A DNA stretch of 64,000 nt, taken from positions 12,875,684 to 12,939,683 of the forward strand of contig OX388328.1 of the NCBI GenBank assembly GCA_947579605.1, read 5' to 3'. The notes below the pieces were generated by a model. It did not search any database. It was not told the origin of the DNA and saw nothing but the letters and a program-made list of their open reading frames with translations. This document shows positions 56,451-64,000 of this stretch, piece by piece (position 1 is the first letter of the stretch; each line of letters begins with the position of its first letter). The translations under genes and the position numbers were made by a program. The DNA comes from Athripsodes cinereus. Taxonomy: Eukaryota; Arthropoda; Insecta; Trichoptera; Leptoceridae.

Positions 56451-56844
56451 AGATAATGATACAAAATGAACAGTATTTCCACAAGCAATTAATGACCGTT
56501 CTATAATCACTGTCAGACTTCGTACAATAAAGAAGACAAGATTACACCACAATTACATAATTATGTTTAATGTTTCAATTCAATTTGGTAAACGTTTAGA
56601 TTTACATAGAATTTGGGAAATTCACGTGGTGTCCAGTCACAATAATATGCACATTGGAAGATATTTTATATGACGCTTCTTTAGCTGCTGCTGGGCAACT
56701 GATCACATATCTATGTCTATGGTCTTACATGAGAAAAACAATGTAGAAATCTAGTAAATTGAAATATAACTACATAATTTATATTCACTATACCAATAGA
56801 GATAAAGTTTTTCACTTATTTCTGAAATTTAATTAGAAACTTAC

Positions 56845-57061
56845 CTTTTCTAGATGTGAAAGAATAAGTCGATAAGACTGTTAGAGGTGTGAAGCTTAAT
56901 CCAAGTCCTGATTTATTGAAGGCAATTTTATGGACAATACCATAAACGGTTGGAATTTCTTCTTTGTCGTACTCAGAAACTGTGACGTGTTTCAAATTCT
57001 CTGTGTAAATTTTGGTATAATCAATATCCGGAGTATCATCAGGTTCCCAGAATCGGCTCAT
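56845..57061 (-). CDS. cher: Filamin alternative first coding exon (residues 1-72)
   Basis: ATG at 57,061-57,059 opens 72 codons plus one base, followed by the consensus donor GTAAGT. That phase-1 end fits the phase-1 acceptor at 33,150 and makes a GCT (Ala) codon across the junction. The peptide begins MSRFWEPDDTPDIDYTKIY and shows no Ig-like filamin repeat, signal peptide or membrane segment. It is acidic near the start and ends SFTSRK just where repeat 16 begins. The start context is weak (C at -3), and the frame stays open about 20 codons upstream of the ATG before a TAA, so an upstream spliced start is possible. It could instead belong to an unrelated gene on this strand, but the phase and donor favour filamin. 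Confidence 0.6.
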
Positions 57062-58435
57062 AGGGACGATATTGTGTCTGGGACCGTTCGGAATCCAGAC
57101 TTGATAATTAAATTTTAATTAAAACTACTGCAAATTTTTCAAGAATTTAACAAGTTTTATTTTAATTTTATGTTTAAGATCATCACTTTTTTCAAAAACA
57201 CTATTTGTAGGCAAGCAAAATAAAGATTATTTTTTTGACTAGTGGTGTACCACAGGGAAAGATTTATGCCCTTATATTTTTATTCACTTTATCTATTTTT
57301 TGTAGTTTTTATCCCTGTGAATTGATGTTTTAAAGTTAATTGTATCAATTTTATATTAAAATCACAAATAATTTACTGCATTATTTTAAAGAAATTAACA
57401 AAGAACAAATATATTAAACTTACAGTTACATAAATCTAATTCGTTGAGTCTAAAAAGCACTTGGTTAATAAACATGAATAGCACCAATGACAAAAACTTG
57501 TTTATTTACAAATCACCAACATTTTTATATGTTTTTTGATACAAATTTATTTTATTTGCACATTTTACTAGATTTGAAAGCGACCAGCATTCTCATTTTT
57601 TGAGCTTTTTTCGCTGTAAAAATAGAGGGAGATTGTTAGTTATAGTCGAAATGTTTAATTAATTACATAAAGGGATATAAAAACAAAATTTTAAAGATAA
57701 ATGCACTACTGAAAGAGGTCTACAAAATTGATAAGAAAAGATACTTTTGATTTCAAAATTAATACAAAAACACACTTTTTAGAACTACAAAAACACTCGG
57801 AAAACTTTGAGTTCACAACAGCAAGTGGTAAAAATATTGTTATTGCATAGCTACAAGAAAAAACATTTTATTTCTTATATATATTTTTATGTTTAGAGTT
57901 CGTTATGTTTTAATTTTTTATTGATTTTTCTCGTGTGAAACATATTATTTTGAATATTAATATATTTTCCCCGTTGATTTATTGTTATGGCTTCAATTGA
58001 AGAGATTTTATTTAATTATTGGAGCTATTTCTATTTTGTGGCGAAAATACGCGACAGTCCAATTTTATACACATCTATTAGATATTTATATCAAATAGAT
58101 TAAGAATTAAGTTTAAAACTTTCTTTCTCTTGTTTTATTACACATATATTGTGTGTATTTTATTTTTATTTATTCCCATATGGGTTATTTATTGTTTATT
58201 TTGTTTATTACTCCTTCGAGGCGACTTTCGTTGATCTGTTCTTAGGGTTGCCCGTAAGGAAAAGAAAGTGAGTCTGCAAATTCGGATAAATAGGAGTCCC
58301 CGACTCCTGAGATTTCCGAGTGTGTAGAGGTTCTTTCAACGTATCTTGATTTATTAACCATTTTTTGGAATAAAAAAGTAAAAAAAATATTAAAAGACCA
58401 TGTGTATTAGTATTTAAGGGTCTGAAGTTTTGATA
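57062..58435 (-). promoter_or_regulatory. Region upstream of the short-isoform exon (putative promoter)
   Basis: If the exon at 56,845-57,061 is a first exon, its promoter should be here. I see no convincing TATA plus initiator pair and no CpG-rich island. A weak acceptor-like TTTGCAG at about 57,133 could mark an upstream non-coding exon. No mobile element is recognised, unlike the flanking DNA. Confidence 0.3.
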
Positions 58436-58655
58436 CTACTATACCGTCACAGCACATCCTATAAGTGGAGCATTCAGAAGACTAGCTTTTATAATAGGCA
58501 CACATGCAAGCAGATTTCAAAATTCTGTAAGTGTCCTACTTAGGTCATGAGGAATACGCAGCGTAGGGGAACTGTTTTAGGCAGCCTAGGACATGTTCTC
58601 ACATAATAACGGTAGACGTCGAAGTAGCCGACAAGACACGTGAAGAAGAAAATGA
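58436..58655. mobile_element. Retroposon family C 3' end next to a LINE L-g scrap
   Basis: ACTATACCGTCACAGCACAT and AGTGGAGCATTCAGAAGACT are a decayed reverse family C end. GGTAGACGTCGAAGTAGCCG and ACAAGACACGTGAAGAAG at 58,605-58,650 resemble the 3' part of L-g on the plus strand. Confidence 0.45.
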
Positions 58656-59590
58656 TAGAATATGGATTTAAAAGATTTTGAGAGTAGCCTAAAAATTAGC
58701 ATGCTTCGCTATCTTAATTATTTCAATGCTGATTAAAATTTACTTTCAAGATAGAAAATATTATTTTTTTTCCATAATTTTGATAAAGTTTTAGATAATA
58801 CAAAATGACGAAGACATCACAATTCAATTTATGAATTTTCTACTTATATTCACGAAATTATATAGTTTTCATATGATAAAATGATAATTCGTCTGAATTT
58901 GGTCGATTTCATGATCACAAAATTTATAATTTTGCATTTTATTTACACAATAATGTTGCGTGCAATAGCATGAGACCAAAACTAACCTAACTATTGTAAA
59001 CTGTGCCTGTTTACAATTATGTAGGTTCTTTTTAAATAACGAACACTGATTTTATATTAACACAAATATATATTTTAAATAATAATTCCTATTATAATTG
59101 TCGAACATAATTTGTCAATCACGTAGCCTAACAGTGCAAGTCAAGGTTGTATCTGTAATGAGCCCCGTTCCCTATAGGAAGCTAACCTATATAGACAATT
59201 GAGTATTGCTACTCACTCATTATCCCTTGTTTAACCTGTAAACAAGTCCGAGGTACAACTTAAAGGTGCAGTGTACAAAGTCCATACACTACATTAACCT
59301 ACGATCAGTCAATGGTAAAAATTTAAGTATACTTGTGATAAGATGGAAGAAATCACTATAAAGTGATAATCTCGCCACTGCACATCATCACATTTTTTTT
59401 TATGTAAACTGCTCTGTTGATTTTGTTATGTGAATGATGATGTGCAAGAAGATTTAAATAAATAAATAAGAGTAACGCGGACGAAATATGCAAAAAATAA
59501 TGTTGTTTTTGAAAAAATCTCTTAAATCTATCAAATTCTTATTCTTCAAGTGAAATACTACATATCACTTAAAAACAATCCAAAATTTAA
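58656..59590. other. AT-rich DNA with a small repeat
   Basis: AAGTGATAATCTCGCCACTG at 59,360-59,379 is the inverted counterpart of CAATGGCGAGATTATCACT at about 8,445. Otherwise featureless. Confidence 0.4.
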
Positions 59591-59735
59591 ATTTTTTTTT
59601 TTTTTTTTTTATTCACCTTTCACAGTAAGCTAAAACCTTGTGTCGTGAAAGGGGAATTTTGCCGGCACCTGGGATCGAACCCCGGACCCTTTGTTCACAA
59701 TGCCGAGACTCTACCTCCAGGCTACCGACAAACTC
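59591..59735 (-). mobile_element. SINE family A with T-rich tail
   Basis: A T20 tract at 59,591-59,611 (the poly(A) tail in reverse), CACAGTAAGCTAAAACCTTG, GGCACCTGGGATCGAACCCC and GGCTACCGACAAACTC. The body is shorter than in the 42-kb copy. Confidence 0.8.
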
Positions 59736-60235
59736 AATATGTTTACGTTATCTGAAAAAAAAATCATTACTCTATCTTATTGCATCAAACTGACTTTACG
59801 TATTTATTTTATCACGACGGCACTTAAATATGCCTGAAATATTTTAATGAACATGATAACTTTAATATAAAATGAAAGACTAACAGAAATTATTACCTTT
59901 GAACACAGAGATTCAGAGATATTTCATAGATTCATGTAATGTAGAACATCAGCGATAACATTTGCCAAACCTTTGGGATAGATCTACATTGAAATCAAGC
60001 AAAAAACGTTATATAATCATTTAAATTATTATTATTTGTATGTTGCATTTCTGTATGATTCATGTCGTTATAAGATGTCCAGTCCAAAATATTCTAAATC
60101 AAAAACAAGATTATGTCTACAGGTGAACTAACGCTTAACTACTTTTAATTATACAGTTATAACCAGCCAAAAACTCTAACATTTCTAGATACGGTGTGTT
60201 AGTCAAAGCTTCGTGGCACTAACCGAAACTTTATT

Positions 60236-60345
60236 CACTGTGTCGGTGTTTAGGTAGTAGGATTCGATAGCGAAATAATAACACAAGTGTTTTATTCTAC
60301 TATTGATTTATTCGACGAGAGAGTCGTCTTTCGTCTTATTAAGAC
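60236..60345 (+). repeat. End of the palindromic MITE family seen at 20.3 kb
   Basis: CACTGTGTCGGTGTTTAGG, ATAGCGAAATAATAACACAA, then GTGTTTTATTCTACTATTGA and TTCGACGAGAGAGTCG. The same sequences flank the 20.3-20.8 kb insertion in inverse order. Confidence 0.6.
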
Positions 60346-60764
60346 ATTGTCAATCTTGTTTTATTTATTACACTAGCCGAAACATTTTACAAAACTAAAA
60401 ATAACCTCTTTTTCTGAATATTTCTGGAGTAAAGGACTCATTTATAAGTTCGAGCCAATGACGAATGATAATTTTTAAACTCTCTCAAGTCCATCAGTAG
60501 CACTAAGCCAATATTGGCATCTTCAACCCCACTTCGTCAGTAGATGATTGATCCGGCTGACGGAGCAGACCCCACCTTGAGACCCACACATCCACAAATA
60601 CCTTAAAGTATGCAGCATTTGTGGTATTTAAAACACTTCCCCAAACCAGATGGGTCGAGGAGTGTCGAAATTTTATCAAATTTCTATTCTGCATAAAATG
60701 GTCTCTTTCCTTTCACATATTATTTCATTTCAAGGACCTCACTGCAGTTCTCAAGCAACGATTA

Positions 60765-60985
60765 GGTCTCACACTCTTTTTTGTAAGTTTACAGTGTGCT
60801 GTAAAGAGCAAATGTTCGTAAAACATCACAAAAAAGATGTTTAGTAACAATTCATAGAACAAGTAAGATATTTAACATCTTCGATTCAGCAATTAAGTAT
60901 GCCACCCAGATATAAGAGATGACAATTTGCATGGTTATTAAGAGAACTCTGATGGCTACCCTACCTACCTGTGGATTTTTTTGGT
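60765..60985 (+). mobile_element. Retroposon family C, decayed forward copy
   Basis: GTAAGTTTACAGTGTGCTGT, CAGCAATTAAGTATGCCACC and CTGATGGCTACCCTACC follow the family order with many changes. Confidence 0.5.
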
Positions 60986-61069
60986 GTATTGGTATAATCT
61001 TTATTCTTTTTTATCGTCCGTAGGCCATTGTTTTGGCACTTGGAATCGTCAGACAATAATTATAAACAA

Positions 61070-61495
61070 TTATACATGGTCAGATGGACTGTCCAGATAT
61101 CTTAAGTCAAATAAACTTTCATGCTCCATTAAGGGCCACACGACAGGCAGCACCATTTTATGTAAATGAATCCCTGACGACACATAATCAGAACTCATCG
61201 CTGAATCGTATTCAAAGAGTTGGTAATGAATACTCTCGGGCAGCTGATATATATAACACAACTTTATGTCAGTTTAAATCATGTTTGAAGAGTGTCTTGC
61301 TGCAGTACTAACTGATTGCTTTGAGTATGATTTTGTGTTGTTATGGTGGTGCTTGTGTGTCTATCATTTGTCACTTCTGTTTTTGAGTTGTTTTCACTTG
61401 TATAATAGTTGTATGTTTTTTTTTAATTTGTTTAAAATTTATTTTTGAAATTGGCTTCAGAGCCGTTTAAATTGATAAATAAATAAATAAATTTG
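61070..61495 (+). pseudogene. Jockey-like LINE 3' end, family L-h
   Basis: A 75-codon frame reads QINFHAPLRATRQAAPFYVN, SSLNRIQRVGNEYSRAADIY and CQFKSCLKSVL, the usual end of a Jockey-type ORF2. It is followed by a 3' UTR and the tail AATAAATAAATAAAT at 61,472-61,490. Confidence 0.7.
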
Positions 61496-62295
61496 AAGTT
61501 TCACAAACAATAAGACGACCACAATTTTTTTTTTATTACTAATTTCTACCAAGAACCGTCGTTCGATAAATTAAACTGAAGCGAATCATTTTTTTCAACA
61601 CTTTTTTATACTCAGATGTCAGTATAGCTGGCGGACTTATCACTTAAAAATCATTACATAAAAAAAGCAATTTCATTGTGTCGAAATTATTTCGAATTAA
61701 AAAGACCTAAAATAACTTAATTAAAAATAGTATTGCCAGATAGATTAAAAATCTTTCAATTTAATTGCAAAAAACGTATAACGGAGCAATCCAAAACGGG
61801 GTAGTAATGTTTTCTGGTCCATATAAGACGGGTCATCACATTGCTGAAGATGTATGTCGAGATTTTGACGTCGCCTGCGCAGATGTTAAATCAGATGATC
61901 TATATTTATCAACTCCTGCGCAAGGTCGAAAGCAATAAATCAAAATTTATGAAGTGTGAAGAAATTCGGTGTAACCACAACTACTTATACATCAACTGGA
62001 CAACAACATTACTATTTGAATATAACATTAATAAATCGGAAATTATTATATAATTATTTCATTTGAAACTAATGCGAAATTCTCTAACATTTCATATTAA
62101 ATGTAAGTGTATTAAAAATCTGTCTCCGTGCAGCAAAATACGCAAAATAGCTCTTACATTTTCCTATAGTTTCATAATTCAACAAGTAGAAATGTCTTAT
62201 ATTCGAGAAATCGTCATTTTTGTAATTTTGCTATATTTTTATTTGATTATTATTTTTATTAGATATTATGATATCCAAATTTGCTATACAGAGGA

Positions 62296-62570
62296 ATGAG
62301 CGGATGCAAGAAGAGTGTTGTGGACAGAATGCGCGTGAATAAACTACGGTGGTTTGGGCATGTTGAACGAATGAACGAGGTAAGAATGACAAAGAGGATA
62401 TAATTGTCTCTAAAAAAGGGTTTTTGGAAGCACGGGCGTCCGAGAACCAAATTCTCAAGGACGGCCGTGTGTTGAGTATTGAAGAACCGAAGTGCGTGCA
62501 TGAGAAATTGTATGAAAGTGGAGAGAGAGAAGGAAGTGTGTCAAGATAGATCTATTTGGCGTTTACCTAT
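62296..62570 (+). pseudogene. LINE family L-b fragment, left part
   Basis: GAATGAGCGGATGCAAGAAG, GACAGAATGCGCGTGAATAA and ACTACGGTGGTTTGGGCATG, then AAGTGTGTCAAGATAGATCT and TTTGGCGTT. The 3' end resumes at 62,889 (AGTTCCGTTCTTTCTGTCTA, CCCCACTTGGGACACGATG). The palindromic element lies between. Confidence 0.7.
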
Positions 62571-62628
62571 GTGTGAAAAAAAGTTAAACTTTTCTATTTT
62601 TGAAGAGGTAACACTATGAAAGCTCATT

Positions 62629-62850
62629 TTTAAATTTAGGTAATAAAAAATGAAACACTGTATAACTTTCACTAATTAATATATTGCTTAAAAGCTTTTC
62701 GGACATACGTCCATCCTCAGTAATAAATATCTTATAACTAATACTAAGATATTTATTACTGAGGATGGACGTATGTCCGAAAAGCTTTTAAGCAATATAT
62801 TAATTAGTGAAAGTTATACAGTGTTTCATTTTTTATTACCTAAATTTAAA
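62629..62850. mobile_element. Perfect 106-bp-arm palindrome, family P MITE
   Basis: Arms 62,629-62,734 and 62,745-62,850 are exact reverse complements (I compared them base by base) around a 10-base loop. They carry AAACACTGTATAACTTTCAC and TCCGAAAAGCTTTTAAGC, linking them to family P at 2.1 and 47.4-48.5 kb. It is inserted in an L-b LINE. Confidence 0.9.
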
Positions 62851-62943
62851 AAAAGTTTAACAATAGCCATTAAAAATGAATGAATAAAAGTTCCGTTCTT
62901 TCTGTCTACCCCACTTGGGACACGATGTGAAGGTATGATATAG

Positions 62944-63660
62944 ATTATTTATATTATGCTTTAAAAACACAACAGAAAGTTAAATATACTATATAATAAT
63001 AATCGCACTGTTATTAAAGACATACGTTGTCTTTGTTCCGTTCAATAGTTAAACAGTTCCAAATATTTATTTGTGGATTTCAAAATATATACATTATTCT
63101 TTTCCTTTAAATATTTAATATTTAAAGGGTAACGTGTATATTTTATAGTTATTTGTTTGTGGAATTGAAAGAGTGGCGTTGATTGTGAGTATTACTAATT
63201 AAATAAAAAAATTGTCTTATTGAGATATGGAACAGGACAGTCGATATAATATATGCTTTCCTATTACGAGAAGCTTTTAAGCTACTCTGTATTTAAAATA
63301 AACATAAACATGGAATGATGAAAGCTGCTATCAATTATCATTGCCATTATTAATACTAGGCACATTATTTTTTATTATTGATTACTGACAGCTGATGATC
63401 CATGCAGGGCAATGATCTAGATTGCTCTAGATCCTAGAATGCGATAAAATGTCTTTAATTCCTAATTTAATCTATCTATTATATAAAATTCTCTCTTATA
63501 TATAAAATATTTAGTTATGGATAAATAAAATAATGTTCTTTTTTACAATTCTGCAAATAAATATTTGGAATTTTTTAACTATTGAACGGAACAAAGATAA
63601 CGTAGGTATGTCTTTAATAACAGTGTGATTATTTTATAGTACCTAGATATATTTCACTTT
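62944..63660. mobile_element. Element bounded by inverted family E repeats
   Basis: TTGTTCCGTTCAATAGTTAA at the left and TTAACTATTGAACGGAACAA at the right belong to inverted segments of about 100 bp each. The middle (63,076-63,553) is AT-rich and non-coding. A single right end occurs at 34,395-34,535. Confidence 0.5.
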
Positions 63661-64000
63661 TTTACTCTTAACCATTGCCATAAATGGAGTGAGCGTCAAA
63701 CAAGTAAGTGAATTCGTGTACCTGGGCAGCAGAATAAACCAGGATGGACGCTCCAAATCGGAAATTGTTAGCAGAATAAACCAGGCAAGGATTGCCTTTA
63801 ACAAAAAATCAAAGATATTGGAATCCCCAAATATTGACTTAAGCGTAAGGAAGAACTTTACTAAAACCTTTGTATGGAGCATTCTGCTTTATGGTTGTGA
63901 GACATGGACCATCAGCAAGAGTGAAAGCGGACGGTTGGCGGCCTTTGAGATGTGGTGCTACAGACGCATGCTTAAGATCCATTGGTCGGAGCACGTCGAA
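63655..64000 (+). pseudogene. LINE family L-c fragment, runs off the window
   Basis: A forward frame reads VSEFVYLGSRINQDGRSKSE, IVSRINQARIAFNKKSKILE, then FVWSILLYGCETWTISKSES. It is nearly identical in DNA to 27.85-28.0 kb where they overlap. The FVYLGS motif marks the part after the polymerase core. Confidence 0.8.

Larger units (their letters stand above)
10470..57061 (-). other. cher: Filamin gene locus, short-isoform transcription unit (16 exons, 913 aa)
   Basis: Filamins crosslink actin and serve as mechanosensing scaffolds for integrin tails and signalling proteins; they dimerise through the last Ig-like repeat. Sixteen minus-strand exons join without a phase conflict into 913 codons plus stop, all with GT-AG introns. 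Predicted layout: unique N-terminus 1-72, repeat 16 at about 73-128, repeat 17 129-218, 18 219-313, 19 314-405, 20 406-503, 21 504-595, 22 596-690, 23 691-784, hinge 2 785-822, repeat 24 823-913. Repeat-end motifs such as GSPF, NSPF, DSPF and ASPL recur, as does the GPSKAE motif of odd-numbered repeats. The actin-binding calponin-homology domains are absent from this isoform. Repeat numbering is by comparison with remembered human FLNA. Exon joining is inferred, without transcript evidence. Confidence 0.9.

Overview
This is an AT-rich eukaryotic window, most likely insect and probably lepidopteran. It carries one recognisable host gene: the 3' half of a filamin gene (cheerio/FLNA family) on the minus strand. 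The insect assignment rests on filamin sequence character, tRNA-derived SINEs, many short non-LTR retrotransposon 3' ends and piggyBac-like and hAT-like terminal repeats. I cannot name the species.

Filamin: fifteen exons between 33,150 and 10,470 join in frame with GT-AG borders. They encode filamin repeats 16-23 (human FLNA numbering), hinge 2 and the C-terminal dimerisation repeat 24, ending at a TGA at 10,470-10,472. A sixteenth exon at 56,845-57,061 starts with ATG, ends in a consensus donor, and has the right phase to join the exon at 33,150. The joined reading frame is 913 residues and starts at the hinge-1/repeat-16 border. This matches the design of the short, actin-binding-domain-less filamin (about 90 kDa) known in Drosophila. 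No actin-binding domain or repeats 1-15 were seen, so the full-length start must lie beyond 64,000.

Layout: 1-10,469 is AT-rich downstream DNA with a few MITEs and decayed LINE/SINE pieces; candidate poly(A) signals sit just below the stop. 10,470-33,150 holds the clustered exons, with introns from 91 bp to about 4 kb that carry nested transposons. 33,151-56,844 is one 23.7-kb intron packed with LINE 3' fragments, SINEs, MITEs and DNA-transposon remnants. 57,062-64,000 is upstream of the short-isoform exon and holds more repeats, including a perfect 106-bp palindrome.

Mobile DNA: at least seven kinds of LINE reverse-transcriptase C-terminal fragments, two tRNA-derived SINE families, a third retroposon family whose 3' end resembles a LINE 3' end, two hAT-like elements, two TTAA-flanked elements, solo-LTR-like insertions and several palindromic MITE families are present. 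None appears able to move itself. The most unusual structure is a pair of converging arrays with a 20-bp period at 40,463-41,045, which I cannot assign to any family.
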